A DNA stretch of 20,497 bases from a virus. Both the position numbers and the translations under genes were made by a program. This document shows, piece by piece, positions 5,918 through 15,822 of this stretch. Location: positions 1-20,497 of IMG/VR virus record IMGVR_UViG_3300009599_000081; one strand, written 5' to 3'. The notes below the pieces were generated by a model, which did not search any database, was not told the origin of the DNA, and worked only from the letters and a program-made list of their open reading frames with translations. The first letter of the stretch is position 1, and each line of letters starts with the position of its first letter.

Positions 5918-6685
5918 TTAGACTGTGAATGGTTGTGTGGAACTCATGACACCGCCTGAACCACCTGCACCTGTTTGTACTGGTAGTTGAACGTAGTTAG
6001 TTCCATAGTTAGGGACTTCACTATTACCATACTTCCAAGATTGTGAAGGTTTGTTACCAACGGAAGGCACAGGGCATTGATCTGTCATATGCTCGTTACC
6101 TGCATTCCCGTCAGAGCCTGAAGTGTAAGGTTCGTTGTTTTTGTACTTACCACCTTCACCTCCACCAGCACCACCGCCAGCTAAGTGACCAGCACCACCG
6201 CCACCTCCACCACCTATATAGCCATTTCTGGTATCAATAGTCATATTTCCAGTGAGTTTAATCGCAGTGCCTCCGTCTGTAGCTGCGTCTGCGGAACTAA
6301 AGTAAGTTTCAGCAGGGGTTGTTATCCAAGTACCTCTTTCTCCTGTACCATTTGCATATATTTGACCTCGGCCACCTTTACCCATGATGTAACCATTGTT
6401 TACCAATGTAACACCTCCAGGAAAGGAGCCGCCCATATCTAATGCTGGTAGGGATGTACTATCAGACCAGATATATTTACCTGATCCGATAGTTACAGTA
6501 ACAGCACTAGAGCCATTCCATCCATTGTTTATACAGGTACTACGCAGATTTAGATTCTGCACATTACTACTAATGGTAAGTTCAAACCCACCTTCCCAAA
6601 TAGTAACATTGTCGAGCTTAAGTTCGTCAACGGATGAACCATTGAACTGCACTTCATTAATATTGTTTAAGTTGATTGTTGTCAT
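5918..6685 (-). CDS. Glycine-rich putative tail-tip adhesin
   Basis: The 255-residue protein starts with a short repeated beta pattern (INEVQFNGSSVDELKLDNVT then IWEGG) often seen at N-termini of marine phage tail-tip proteins. A beta-rich middle (about 34-150) follows, then a run of Gly at 157-180 (GGGGGGGAGHLAGGGAGGGE), as in receptor-recognition proteins that fold into polyglycine sandwiches. The end (GAGGSGGVMSSTQPFTV) lacks the usual final strand motif, which is instead found in the next gene. An excellent AGGAGG lies before the ATG. It lies ten bases after the second collagen-like fibre protein, so it may cap that fibre. Confidence 0.78.
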   Translation of the reverse strand: MTTINLNNINEVQFNGSSVDELKLDNVTIWEGGFELTISSNVQNLNLRSTCINNGWNGSSAVTVTIGSGKYIWSDSTSLPALDMGGSFPGGVTLVNNGYIMGKGGRGQIYANGTGERGTWITTPAETYFSSADAATDGGTAIKLTGNMTIDTRNGYIGGGGGGGAGHLAGGGAGGGEGGKYKNNEPYTSGSDGNAGNEHMTDQCPVPSVGNKPSQSWKYGNSEVPNYGTNYVQLPVQTGAGGSGGVMSSTQPFTV

Positions 6686-6695
6686 TCATAGCCTC

Positions 6696-7754
6696 CTATG
6701 TAGTGATATAAAGAACACCACCAGAGACAGAGAACGTAGCCCCAACAGCACCTTGGGGACCTGTAGCGCCTTGAGGACCAGTTGGACCTTGGGGACCTGT
6801 CGAACCTGTAGCCCCAGTATTTCCTGTAGGACCTTGTGGACCTATAGCTCCAGTATTACCAGTATTACCTTGAGGACCTGTAGAGCCTTGTGGACCTGCT
6901 GGACCTGTAGGACCTGTGTCTCCTTCTGGGCCTGTAGGACCTTGGGGACCTTGGGGACCAGTTGAACCAGTAGCTCCAGTATTCCCTGTAGGACCTTGGG
7001 GACCTGTAGGACCTTCTGCTCCATCATCTCCATCTGCACCAGCAGGGCCTTGGGAACCTGTCGAACCTGTAGCGCCTTGAGGACCTGTAGCACCTTGAGG
7101 ACCTGTAGCGCCTTGAGGACCTGTAGCGCCTATGGGTCCTATTGCACCTTGAGGACCTTCATCACCTTCAGGGCCTTGAGCACCTGTCGAACCAGTTGGT
7201 CCGTCATCCCCTTGAGGACCTTGGGGACCTGTAGGACCAGTTGGGCCTGTAGCTCCTTGTGGGCCTGTAGGACCTGTGGGTCCTTCATCGCCTTCTGCTC
7301 CAGTCGCACCTGTTGCGCCTGTTAAACCTTGGGGGCCTTGGGGACCTGTAGGACCAGCAGGCCCTTCGTCACCTTCTGCCCCTTGAGGGCCAGTTGCACC
7401 AGTTGAGCCTGTAGATCCTTGTGGACCAGTAGGACCAGTAGGGCCTTCATCGCCATCCGCACCTTGAGGGCCAGTTGCACCAGCAGGACCCTGTGGACCT
7501 GTGGCTCCAGTTGATCCCGTAGAACCCTGTGGCCCAGTCGCCCCTGTCGCCCCAGCAGCACCTGTATCGCCTTTCTCGGCAATCAGTTGCCAGATAGTAG
7601 CTTGAGCGCTTGGGATAGTACCAGCAGAAGATGCTTGAATGGCTACATAAGTGGAGCCTTGATACTCCACTGCGTCAAATACTTCATAGGCTTGTGTCGA
7701 ACTCCATGTTCCTTGGAGTGCAAAACGTACCTTACCTAAATTTAATGTTGGCAT
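6696..7754 (-). CDS. Collagen-like fibre protein with N-terminal carbohydrate-binding-like domain
   Basis: The protein has 352 residues. Residues 1-60 ([20 protein letters not shown], then [11 protein letters not shown]...P...IWQLIAEKG) have the spacing of small chitin/carbohydrate-binding-type modules found in phage fibres. Residues 62-340 are Gly-X-Y for 93 triplets without interruption, mostly GPQ, GPT, GAT and GST, with acidic blocks such as GDEG. Only about 12 residues ([12 protein letters not shown]) follow. It should form a rigid trimeric rod. With no C-terminal trimerisation domain, it may depend on the following adhesin as cap. The ATG overlaps the upstream fibre stop by one base, with GGAGG upstream. 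Low-complexity DNA here creates several spurious reading frames. Confidence 0.9.
   Translation of the reverse strand: MPTLNLGKVRFALQGTWSSTQAYEVFDAVEYQGSTYVAIQASSAGTIPSAQATIWQLIAEKGDTGAAGATGATGPQGSTGSTGATGPQGPAGATGPQGADGDEGPTGPTGPQGSTGSTGATGPQGAEGDEGPAGPTGPQGPQGLTGATGATGAEGDEGPTGPTGPQGATGPTGPTGPQGPQGDDGPTGSTGAQGPEGDEGPQGAIGPIGATGPQGATGPQGATGPQGATGSTGSQGPAGADGDDGAEGPTGPQGPTGNTGATGSTGPQGPQGPTGPEGDTGPTGPAGPQGSTGPQGNTGNTGAIGPQGPTGNTGATGSTGPQGPTGPQGATGPQGAVGATFSVSGGVLYITT
6735..7571 (-). repeat. Collagen-like Gly-X-Y coding repeat, 93 triplets
   Basis: This is the repeat part of the second fibre protein. The DNA is a degenerate nine-base-periodic repeat dominated by codons for Gly-Pro-Gln, Gly-Pro-Thr and Gly-Ala-Thr. 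Larger modules recur, such as [15 protein letters not shown] near residues 256-270 and again near 310-322, pointing to growth by internal duplication. Confidence 0.95.
7072..7125 (-). repeat. Three near-identical 18-bp tandem repeats inside the fibre gene
   Basis: Units 7072-7089, 7090-7107 and 7108-7125 differ by one base (G/A at the third position of each unit) and encode consecutive Gly-Ala-Thr-Gly-Pro-Gln units. Gain or loss of units would keep the reading frame and only change rod length. Confidence 0.9.
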
Positions 7755-9286
7755 TAGATAGTTACCTCCAATTCGCCATCTGAATTAATTGAAAAATCTT
7801 GGTCATCAGCGTCACCATAATATTCTACAGAAAGAGCACCTGTAGATGCGTTCAAAACAAAACGTCCAAATGATAAACCAAGTGGGCTTGTACCCATTGG
7901 ACCTTGGCTACCTGTAGAGCCTGTTGGACCTACTGGACCTTGGTCACCATCAGGTCCTTTATTACCTAAATCCCCTTGGATACCCTGCGGACCTTGTGGG
8001 CCTGTTGGGCCAGTTGCACCAATAGGACCTTGAGAACCTGTAGTACCTATAGGACCTTGAGAGCCTACTGGACCTTGAGGACCTGTATCGCCTGTATCGC
8101 CTTTCTCGCCCTGTGGCCCAGTTGGACCTAATGGACCTGCGCTACCTGTAGGACCTTGAGCACCTGTGGCTCCAGAAGTACCTTGAGGACCTTGATCACC
8201 TGTAGCGCCTTGGGGTCCTTGTGCCCCAGTTGGGCCGGTAGGACCAGTGTCGCCAGTATCACCCTTAGTACCTTGAGGACCTGTAGGACCTAAAGGACCT
8301 GCATTACCTTGAGGACCTTGAGGACCTGTATCACCTGTGGGGCCTATTTGACCTTGAGCGCCTGTAGAACCTTGAAGACCTACTTCACCTTGAGGACCTA
8401 TGGGACCTGTTTCGCCTGCTATACCCTGTGGACCTTGGTCACCTGTCACACCTTGTAAACCAGTTGGTCCTACTGGACCTGTCTCACCTCTAGGGCCTTG
8501 AGCACCATCGACACCTTGAATGCCTGTAGGGCCTGCTGGGCCTGTATCACCTGTGGGGCCAATAGGACCTCTTGGGCCAATAACGCCTTGAGGACCTGTG
8601 GGACCTGCTGGACCTGTAGCACCTGATGGACCTTGCTCACCTATTGGGCCTTGTGGGCCTTCAGATAGTGAGAAGGTTAGTACACCTGTGTTAGCATCGT
8701 AGACTACAGTACCTGTTTGCCCATAAGGTAATGCAACAAGTTCAGTAGTTAAGTTGTACAGTTCATCACGGATCTGCGAAACATCATTTGTATCAATACT
8801 TGCTTGAGCTGCGGCTGCTAATATTTCATCGGTTACCGAAATAATCTGGTCACGAGTGCCTTTAGCATAGCCCATAGTAGCGGCATCTGAATCGTTGACA
8901 GGTTCAGATAGGTTGGTAATGCGCTTGGTTTTACCATTAAAATTAGCATCAGCACCTTCTGACAAAGAAAAATCTGATACGTCTTTAGCTTCTTGTGCAG
9001 CTTGTAAAACTTGTCTTGCTGCTAGATCCAAGTCTTCTGCTCTCAATAAAGAAGCAGAGCTAAAGCTAACAATAGGATCTGTAAGGTTTGTATTACGTTT
9101 GACAGTAACAAGAGACCCCAATTCAGGGGCCTCGTTTAGTGTTACTATGTTTGCGGATGATAAGCTCCAAGCCGAACTTTCTGTGCCATTAATTTCGACT
9201 GTAAGCTCACTGTCATCTAAGTAAGAAAAATCGAAAGGGATGTTTGGGTTACCATCCGAAACTATTTTCAATATTGCATAAGCCAT
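7754..9286 (-). CDS. Tail fibre protein with gp17-like N-terminus and collagen-like shaft
   Basis: The protein has 510 residues. Residues 1 to about 150 match the T7 gp17 virion-attachment domain in pattern (start MAYAILKIV, then [41 protein letters not shown]). A helical and beta linker follows (150-209). Residues 210-465 are Gly-X-Y for 86 triplets without a break. The C-terminal 45 residues ([20 protein letters not shown] onward) look beta-rich and resemble a short strand unit also present just before the collagen part ([15 protein letters not shown]). It should anchor at the tail and carry a long rigid shaft. It differs from T7 gp17, which has a beta-helical shaft and a knob tip. The ATG lies two bases after the gp16 stop, with AGGA upstream. 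Confidence 0.93.
   Translation of the reverse strand: MAYAILKIVSDGNPNIPFDFSYLDDSELTVEINGTESSAWSLSSANIVTLNEAPELGSLVTVKRNTNLTDPIVSFSSASLLRAEDLDLAARQVLQAAQEAKDVSDFSLSEGADANFNGKTKRITNLSEPVNDSDAATMGYAKGTRDQIISVTDEILAAAAQASIDTNDVSQIRDELYNLTTELVALPYGQTGTVVYDANTGVLTFSLSEGPQGPIGEQGPSGATGPAGPTGPQGVIGPRGPIGPTGDTGPAGPTGIQGVDGAQGPRGETGPVGPTGLQGVTGDQGPQGIAGETGPIGPQGEVGLQGSTGAQGQIGPTGDTGPQGPQGNAGPLGPTGPQGTKGDTGDTGPTGPTGAQGPQGATGDQGPQGTSGATGAQGPTGSAGPLGPTGPQGEKGDTGDTGPQGPVGSQGPIGTTGSQGPIGATGPTGPQGPQGIQGDLGNKGPDGDQGPVGPTGSTGSQGPMGTSPLGLSFGRFVLNASTGALSVEYYGDADDQDFSINSDGELEVTI
7892..8659 (-). repeat. Collagen-like Gly-X-Y coding repeat, 86 triplets
   Basis: This is the shaft of the first fibre protein. A longer module, [11 protein letters not shown] then KGDTGDTGP, occurs twice (residues about 329-348 and 383-402), with Thr or Glu at the variable position. 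The register of glycine is unbroken from residue 210 to 465. Confidence 0.95.
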
Positions 9287-9288
9287 AA

Positions 9289-12200
9289 TTAATTTCCTGT
9301 TAATGGGGCATTAAGCTCATTGTATACTTCAATTAGCTTTTGTCCTTCGGGAGACATTGCCATGTCGCCTGCTGCTTCTACGTGCTGTACAGCAAGCGCT
9401 AGCTTTGGGTTATCAGCAATAACTCGCTGCAAAGCTTCATCCTTGGCTTCTTGAATGATAGCTCTAAGAATCGCGTCTTTTTTCCCTTTGAACTCTACAA
9501 ATTTTCTGTCGCCTGTACTCAGCCTAATTTTAATGTTTGGCGTTGCACCAGCATACTCATACCTACGAGTAGTTACAGCTTCATGCAAAGCTTCTCGTAA
9601 GGTCTTACCTCCAAATTTCTCTAGGCCAGTGTTACCAAGTATAAAGTTAAATTGGTCATACGCTGAACGATTATCTGGATATAGTGGTTTACCTGTAGGA
9701 CTAGTCCTAAACTCAGGGGAATGCATATCAACCAATCCCCCAGCTATTTTAGGAGACTGTTTTGTTACAGTTATCCCTTGGTTTTGGAAAGCTACGCTTA
9801 CTGGATCAGTTTTAACCTTACCTGTCATAATTGGACTAGCCATATCTTCGATAAACTCAGGGAATACACCTGCTGTGGCGTAGTTAGTCTTAGGTATTGG
9901 TTCACCTAAAATGTTATAACGAGGGGGTACATCCTGTCTAATACCAGGAATTTTTGACTTTATAGCATCTAGGTAGGTTCGCGATTCCCTTTGGTAAGGG
10001 TCATTATACGCAGAAATAGTTCCAAGCATACCTGACATTGGGACTATCTGTCCTGTGCGACCCTTCAAGAATTTTTCAAAACCTGCTTCAGATTGCATAG
10101 AGTACATAAGCTGACGTACAGAAGTACCATAGGTTTCATTAGCCATCATATTAGCAAGGCCCAAAGCAGCAGCTACATATACTTCCTCTGCTTCTTCAAA
10201 CTTACCAGCACGAGTGAACTCTTGGATAAGACCAACCATTTCTAACTGAGAAGAGAACGGATCGGCACGGGATATTTGATACTGTTGACCATCGGGGGTT
10301 AGTATAGATCCATAAATTATCCCACCAACCTCTTGCATATTCTGACGTTCACCAACATTTGTAGGCCCTGCCCCTCTCATTTGGTACTCACCATACTCAC
10401 TACCATCATCAAATTCCCAGCCACTCTCAGTGGATTGAGTCAACCATGAAGCCATGATAGCAGTGCCGTAGGCATAGCGTACCATTGCTAGAGCTGAACG
10501 CTCACCACCAGCCGCCATATCTTCTCTCCAACGTCCACTAGCAAAAGCCAAAGGACTACGTTGGATAAGGTCTGAGTGTAGATTTAAAGGTGTACGGACA
10601 AATGGGAATATCTGACGCATTAAAGGAACTTTCTCAACCATATTTTGGAATGACTGAGAACCAGTACCTAATTGCTGAGTGAAAGTACCTTCTTGAGCGT
10701 ATTGTAAAGCATCTTCCCCATAAGGAGACTTTCTGGCATTTTTACTAAGAGTGCCATTAGCTACTCTGAATTGCTCTTTGACTGCAAAATCAACTGCTTT
10801 TTCTGCCTCTGTGTGTAAGAACGACTCTAGCTCTTCACCTTTTAAGCCCTTTTCTTTTGCAGATTTTCTTAAATCTCGTCTAGCTAAAGAATAAACTTGG
10901 CCTTGGAAGTTTAACTGCTTGAAGAACTCGTCTTCCATTGTAAGCGCACGAGTAGACACTGCGCGAATAGTAGTGCCAAACAAGTCAACCATAGTACCTG
11001 TAGGATTTTCCTTCATCCATGTACCTAAGTTTTCAAGGGTATTCTTATCAAAGGCTAAATCTTTACCGATAACAGCTTTACCCTGATCTTCATAAGTATG
11101 ATGATTATCTAGTTGTGCTTGGCCTATCTTGTAGGCTTTGCCAGCATAGTTCCACGAACTGGATAAAGCGTATCGCATACCTATGAACTGATCCACACCA
11201 GCTTGCCAAGTTTCCTTAGCGCCTTGTGTATCACCTACAGATAGACGTAAACCAGCAGCCGCTAAACGCTCCGTTGGTACAGCAATAGCTTTGGCAGCGT
11301 TAGAAGTAGGGTTGATAACGTGTGTCTTAAAGCCAGATAGGATACTTGTTATAAATATTTCATCTAGTGCTTTAAGAGACTTACTACCAACACGCAGCAT
11401 ATAAGCAGCCGAGCGATTTACAAAGCTGTTACGCGCCTTATCACTAGGTAAGTTATCTAGTAATTCATCAAAGTGGCGTTGTACTGCATATTCAGGAACA
11501 TTAAAGTTCTGGAACAACTTGGACACCTGAACTGCGCGGCCCAGTGATTTTCCTGCACCTCGAAAAGCATAAACAGAGCTTAGGTAGTCTAGCTGCACAT
11601 CGTGGTAAATCTTCTGGTCTTTCTCGAACTGAATCTGCAACTCTTTAAGTAGAGTAACTTTATCAGCTTCAGTAAGGTCTTGGCGTTCAGCAATCTTCCT
11701 AATTTTAGCTTCGTTCTCTGCGCGGATAATCCGCCAGTTTTGGGAAGCAACTGCAAAGTTTTTAGAAGTCATTTGTAGTACACGGCCCATAGCAGTGTAT
11801 ACAATGTCCTTTTCATGAGCATTGGGATAAGCAAGGTCTAGTGCTTGCAGATTTTCTTTTACAGAAGCTACATCGTCAAAGTGTTCTGCAATAACATCAT
11901 CAGCTTGGCGTATTAACTGTTTATTAGTCTTGTGTACGCCATAGCCAGTTTCCTGACCTATCTGATCAAACTCAGTATCACCTACAGCTTTTTTAGTGCC
12001 AGCTTCTGCTTCAACACGAGCTGATTGTTTAGCTGCGGCAATAGTAGCAGGACTTAAAACAGCCTTATTAGCATCAATACGCTTGTAGGTTTGCTGTAGT
12101 TTAGTCTGCGCTCGGGACGCTTTCAGCATCTTAGCTTCAAGTTCATCTAGACTGACACCTACTTTAGCGCCTGCTTCTTCAATGAACTTCTCTAAAGCCT

Positions 12201-13104
12201 CAATATCTGTAGGATCTGCTTTGAGACCTTTGCGATATGCGTTTACAACCTTAACAGTAGCGAAAAGGCCCATACCTGCACCTTCCATACCCAGAGCTTC
12301 TATAGCCATCTTAAAACGAGCTTCAGCTTCTGTGTCTTCGGGGTCAGATTGTAAGTATTCAGTTATCGGATTTTGCAGACTTGGGAAGTCTTGAACTAGA
12401 TCTGACAAACGTGCTTCATAAGGATCAAAAGCAATTTGCTCACCAATGATACCTTGTGCAGCAAGGCTTGTTCCACTGTTTAGGTTCTTTACGCCTGCGG
12501 CTTTCCCAGCGCCACGAGTCATAAGTAGACCAGAAGCAAACTGAGACAGCCCTCCTACTATATTAGCTGTTGCTGTCTCTAAATTGAATACTTGTACAGC
12601 GTCGTCAGGTAATTCAGATGCTATTACATTACCCTCTGCATCGTAGGGAGATTTATTCTTAGTCCAGTACATCGTACTATCAGTAAAGTGTAAATAACCT
12701 GAATTATGTACATACTTTTGGAATAAATCATCAGCAGCGTAATATAGACCTCCAGAAAGATTATTAACTAATTTATTAGTTTGTCCTAAAGCTTTGCTAG
12801 CACCAAAAATTACGCCTTCAGGTGTTTCTGCAATGTGCTTCAAGATGCCGTAATTAGGGTCTTCTTCTTGGACTGTCTCTCCAGCTTGTTCAGGAATTTC
12901 TGTAGTTGTTTCTTTTTCCTCACCTACTGTCGCAACAGTTTGTTCAGGTGGAGGAGTAATAGGTTGTTGTTGGGATAAGCTCTGCGCTTCAGCTTCTAGC
13001 TCCTGCATTAATTGCATTTCGTCTAGTTCCTGTTGCAGAGCTTCCTCTAGGCTATTCTCTGGATCGTCCACAACTCGTTGTAGATCATCAATAATATCAG
13101 CCAC
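9289..13104 (-). CDS. Internal virion protein D (T7 gp16-like)
   Basis: This 1271-residue protein belongs to the ejected inner core that forms the DNA conduit across the cell envelope. Length and position match T7 gp16 (1318 residues). The N-terminus is acidic and Gln-rich (1-85). I see no lytic transglycosylase motif there, unlike T7 gp16. A helical region follows (about 270-350 and 420-520), then the central block [20 protein letters not shown] (near 580-600), typical of gp16 proteins of marine T7-like phages, and a C-terminal region with [12 protein letters not shown]. The start codon is GTG at 13104-13102, the first possible start after an in-frame TAA six bases upstream, with GGAG at correct spacing. 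No other start is needed. Confidence 0.93.
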   Translation of the reverse strand: MADIIDDLQRVVDDPENSLEEALQQELDEMQLMQELEAEAQSLSQQQPITPPPEQTVATVGEEKETTTEIPEQAGETVQEEDPNYGILKHIAETPEGVIFGASKALGQTNKLVNNLSGGLYYAADDLFQKYVHNSGYLHFTDSTMYWTKNKSPYDAEGNVIASELPDDAVQVFNLETATANIVGGLSQFASGLLMTRGAGKAAGVKNLNSGTSLAAQGIIGEQIAFDPYEARLSDLVQDFPSLQNPITEYLQSDPEDTEAEARFKMAIEALGMEGAGMGLFATVKVVNAYRKGLKADPTDIEALEKFIEEAGAKVGVSLDELEAKMLKASRAQTKLQQTYKRIDANKAVLSPATIAAAKQSARVEAEAGTKKAVGDTEFDQIGQETGYGVHKTNKQLIRQADDVIAEHFDDVASVKENLQALDLAYPNAHEKDIVYTAMGRVLQMTSKNFAVASQNWRIIRAENEAKIRKIAERQDLTEADKVTLLKELQIQFEKDQKIYHDVQLDYLSSVYAFRGAGKSLGRAVQVSKLFQNFNVPEYAVQRHFDELLDNLPSDKARNSFVNRSAAYMLRVGSKSLKALDEIFITSILSGFKTHVINPTSNAAKAIAVPTERLAAAGLRLSVGDTQGAKETWQAGVDQFIGMRYALSSSWNYAGKAYKIGQAQLDNHHTYEDQGKAVIGKDLAFDKNTLENLGTWMKENPTGTMVDLFGTTIRAVSTRALTMEDEFFKQLNFQGQVYSLARRDLRKSAKEKGLKGEELESFLHTEAEKAVDFAVKEQFRVANGTLSKNARKSPYGEDALQYAQEGTFTQQLGTGSQSFQNMVEKVPLMRQIFPFVRTPLNLHSDLIQRSPLAFASGRWREDMAAGGERSALAMVRYAYGTAIMASWLTQSTESGWEFDDGSEYGEYQMRGAGPTNVGERQNMQEVGGIIYGSILTPDGQQYQISRADPFSSQLEMVGLIQEFTRAGKFEEAEEVYVAAALGLANMMANETYGTSVRQLMYSMQSEAGFEKFLKGRTGQIVPMSGMLGTISAYNDPYQRESRTYLDAIKSKIPGIRQDVPPRYNILGEPIPKTNYATAGVFPEFIEDMASPIMTGKVKTDPVSVAFQNQGITVTKQSPKIAGGLVDMHSPEFRTSPTGKPLYPDNRSAYDQFNFILGNTGLEKFGGKTLREALHEAVTTRRYEYAGATPNIKIRLSTGDRKFVEFKGKKDAILRAIIQEAKDEALQRVIADNPKLALAVQHVEAAGDMAMSPEGQKLIEVYNELNAPLTGN

Positions 13105-13118
13105 AATTTATCTCCGTG

Positions 13119-14798
13119 TTAAGGCATGTTTGTTAATGTTTCCATAGTTGGCTTTGGCTGTAAGGGGATCGGGTTATCAGGATTCATAAACTCCTGACGC
13201 TCTCTAAATGGCATTTTAGAGCCATCCGCATTTACAATGCTTTCAATCTGTTTAGCACGTTCCATGATCTCAACTAATTTTTGGAACTTTTCTGCTTGGG
13301 TCATTTGATCCCACATATAACCAGAACCATCTGGTGTTTTTCTGTGATACAAGTCAAAATACTCAGTCTTAAATAAAGTAAATCGAGTTGCTTTTGTGTC
13401 TGTAAAATTATCTGCAAAGCCTGTGAACAGTCCTGGCCTAAAGGTACTTGCTACAGGATCTTTAGTAGCATCCCTTGGCCTTTCCCCTCGTTCAACGTAT
13501 TGTGCGTTAGAGACAGCTAGATTCATTAGTTTGTTAAGTGTTGCACTATCGGTAACTTGTTTATTAGTAACTAAGTTCACTACTTCTTGAATTTGCCTTT
13601 CAGCAGGGGTAGCAAGTATGTGCTGTTGTACTCTTGCTTGAGCCTCAAGAGACATAGGTTCAGTTGTAAAGTTGCTTACGAACTTCTCTTTAAGCTCCTC
13701 CATGTCTACAGCTAAGGTAGGGTGAAAATGTAACCATTGATTAACTACTTCGTCACCATACGTTGCTCTAGCGTCAATCATGATTTTATTCACACTACGC
13801 TCATTCCTTGAAAACGCATTCATAAATACTTGGTGAATGTTGTCTAAAGTAGTTTTAGTATTCCAAGTTATTTCTTTCCTCTTACGCTCTTCTGCTTTCC
13901 ACCTAGCATCAGCAAACTTTGTACGAGTCTCTGCTAATTTAACCTGAGCATACCTAGTACCAGCTAGGTTGCCTGTACCGCCACTTGTGGCTTGTAAGGC
14001 TTTCTGAAGACCATCTATGTCATTCCCTGCTTGTGCATAATAATCAATTAAAGCATCTACAGTTTTCTTGTTTTGAGCACTGTAGTTGTAATTTATACCG
14101 CCTGATTGGGCTAGGTCTGCTTGCTTTAATGCTAAAGTAGTTTGATAGTTAATTACTGAATCAGGATCATCGAAATCAACATTAGCAACAGAGTGGAAAA
14201 TATAGTTAGCATATGCGGTGTCTGTAACTTCCTCAAAGTTGCTATTAGAAGTTGCAATATGTTGAGACAATAAGTTCTGTCTAGCTTGGTTAGCTACTTT
14301 ATCAAAGCTTGGGAAAGCACCTTCCAGTCCTAGTACACCTTGGTTATTGGCTACATAATCTTCATAATACTTATTGTACCAATCATTAAACGTAGAGCTG
14401 TCTATTGCTTCAGTTAAACCTGATCGTGCATAGTCTTGACTTACTGATTGTATAAACTCATTGCCAGCTATACCGCCCCTAGTCTCGTTAAAAGCGAAAC
14501 GGAATATAGGACTTTCTGCTGGATCTATGGTTCCGTTTGCAACCAGTTCATCATAAGCAGCCGTAGAAGTCTTTGCTATTTCTACAGCACGAAGTCTATC
14601 TGCTTCTTGTTCTGCTTTCCTATCTCGGTCAAACTTAGCTTGTAGCGTTGGTTCAACTTTATTTAGGAAGTTAGATAATTCTCTAAGCCCACCCTCTTGG
14701 ACAGGCGCTGGTTGTACATATGTATTTACTGGGCGAACTATAACACTCTGCTGTGTTAGCGGTCGCAACCTTTGTACAGGCGTTCTTTTAGTTGCCAT
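13119..14798 (-). CDS. Internal virion protein C (T7 gp15-like)
   Basis: The 559-residue protein is assigned by its position between gp14-like and gp16-like genes and by its composition: long, soluble, helical, with Gln- and Ala-rich segments (KFDRDRKAEQEADRLRAVEI; ARWKAEERKRKEI). It would form the periplasmic part of the ejection channel with gp14 and gp16. The early region (IFRFAFNETRGGIAGNEFIQ) resembles other gp15-like proteins. It is shorter than T7 gp15 (747). The gene starts six bases after the gp14-like stop with only a weak AGAGAG upstream, and ends 14 bases before the GTG start of gp16. Confidence 0.85.
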   Translation of the reverse strand: MATKRTPVQRLRPLTQQSVIVRPVNTYVQPAPVQEGGLRELSNFLNKVEPTLQAKFDRDRKAEQEADRLRAVEIAKTSTAAYDELVANGTIDPAESPIFRFAFNETRGGIAGNEFIQSVSQDYARSGLTEAIDSSTFNDWYNKYYEDYVANNQGVLGLEGAFPSFDKVANQARQNLLSQHIATSNSNFEEVTDTAYANYIFHSVANVDFDDPDSVINYQTTLALKQADLAQSGGINYNYSAQNKKTVDALIDYYAQAGNDIDGLQKALQATSGGTGNLAGTRYAQVKLAETRTKFADARWKAEERKRKEITWNTKTTLDNIHQVFMNAFSRNERSVNKIMIDARATYGDEVVNQWLHFHPTLAVDMEELKEKFVSNFTTEPMSLEAQARVQQHILATPAERQIQEVVNLVTNKQVTDSATLNKLMNLAVSNAQYVERGERPRDATKDPVASTFRPGLFTGFADNFTDTKATRFTLFKTEYFDLYHRKTPDGSGYMWDQMTQAEKFQKLVEIMERAKQIESIVNADGSKMPFRERQEFMNPDNPIPLQPKPTMETLTNMP

Positions 14799-14804
14799 AA
14801 TAAT

Positions 14805-15362
14805 TTAAGTCTCTCTGTCGTAATAATCAGTGCCAGCTTCAAGACCAAGACCTAGTACACTGGGTCGTCTTACTGGTTGATATTGGTTAATCATGCTCAG
14901 GGCTTCTGCATCAATTCCCTTACGATCAAGGGTTCCTTGAAGTGCCAAGGTCTGAAGGTCAGCATCAATCGTATTATTGGTAGTTAAACGATCACGCTCA
15001 TTCTTAGCCATAACAGCATTTACTACCCTGCCAGCTACATTAGATTCACCTGCGGATAAGGCTGATGTGGATGCCTGTTCCAGTGCAGTTATATCGTTGT
15101 CTATTTTCTGTTGAGCTAGTTTAGCTTCTTGCTGGCTTTGAGATAATTTCTGTTGAGAGATTTTATCATCACGAGCTACGCCAATCTGTAATTGTTGAGC
15201 AGCGTTTCGCTTGTTTGTTTCTCTAGCTAATTGATCATCAGCAGCAAACTTAGCTACGCTAGTACCTATGGATAGCGCTGTGCCTGCGCTCATAGTTCCT
15301 ACAGCAGTAGCAACAGAGGAAGCAGCACTACCAATAGCACTAAGCGTTATTGGGTCACACAT
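14805..15362 (-). CDS. Internal virion protein B (T7 gp14-like)
   Basis: The 185-residue protein starts MCDP and has an Ala/Ser/Gly-rich hydrophobic segment (about 7-32) followed by a long Gln-rich coiled coil (45-95). This is the layout of gp14-like ejection proteins, which form the outer-membrane part of the DNA conduit. It overlaps the gp13-like gene by eight bases and has GTGAGG before its ATG. Sequence identity to T7 gp14 looks low, so the call rests on architecture and gene order. Confidence 0.85.
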   Translation of the reverse strand: MCDPITLSAIGSAASSVATAVGTMSAGTALSIGTSVAKFAADDQLARETNKRNAAQQLQIGVARDDKISQQKLSQSQQEAKLAQQKIDNDITALEQASTSALSAGESNVAGRVVNAVMAKNERDRLTTNNTIDADLQTLALQGTLDRKGIDAEALSMINQYQPVRRPSVLGLGLEAGTDYYDRET

Positions 15363-15822
15363 AGTTAATCCTCACAAATTCATAAAATGGTTTGCTTCCT
15401 ACACCGAACTCGTCAACCAACTGAGGAAACTTAAAGCCTAGATAGCGTAGCCATCTGATTGCTTTCTTGTTTCGCTTATCAACGTAATTAAGCAGTATTG
15501 GAAACTTCTTATTTACTTCCTTCACCCATTCTAGTGATTGGGGTAGGAACTCTTTTTTAATTTCTGGTAATCTGTCTGAAGCAAGCATCCACGGAATCCC
15601 AATTAGGGGATCAGCAGATGGTACTACTCCAAACATACCTATAACTTCGCCATCTTGGGCAATGATACTATTAGTCTCAGCACCAGCGAGAAGAGACAGA
15701 AACAGAGCTTGAGCTGGTTCTACACCAGAGCTTGCTTCTATCTCCTCAACGTCTGACTTTCTCATTTTAGGGGCTAATTCATGCACATCATCCAAAGTGG
15801 CTGGACGATAATGTGGAATCAT
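15355..15822 (-). CDS. Internal virion protein A (T7 gp13-like), acetyltransferase-like fold
   Basis: The 155-residue protein begins YRPATLDDVHELAPKMR and contains IAQDGEVIGMFGVVPSA and LNYVDKRNKKAIRWLRYLGF, a pattern shared by GNAT acetyltransferases and by the gp13 family of T7-like phages. In T7, gp13 is needed for correct virion morphogenesis. Enzyme activity in this family is not established. It overlaps the gp12-like stop as ATGA and the gp14-like start by eight bases, in the same gene order as T7. Confidence 0.88.
   Translation of the reverse strand: MIPHYRPATLDDVHELAPKMRKSDVEEIEASSGVEPAQALFLSLLAGAETNSIIAQDGEVIGMFGVVPSADPLIGIPWMLASDRLPEIKKEFLPQSLEWVKEVNKKFPILLNYVDKRNKKAIRWLRYLGFKFPQLVDEFGVGSKPFYEFVRINYV

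Noticed and set aside
6842-7582. Several long open frames in other registers within the collagen-like regions, both strands
   Set aside because: They arise from nine-base periodicity of Gly-X-Y codons, give low-complexity peptides, and overlap the clear fibre genes.
6735-8659. Repeats considered as a CRISPR array
   Set aside because: There are no constant repeats with unique spacers; periodicity is nine bases and translates as unbroken Gly-X-Y.
15355-15822. Acetyltransferase-like protein considered as a modification or toxin-type enzyme
   Set aside because: Its place between gp12- and gp14-like genes and its family pattern fit the structural gp13 protein of T7-like phages.
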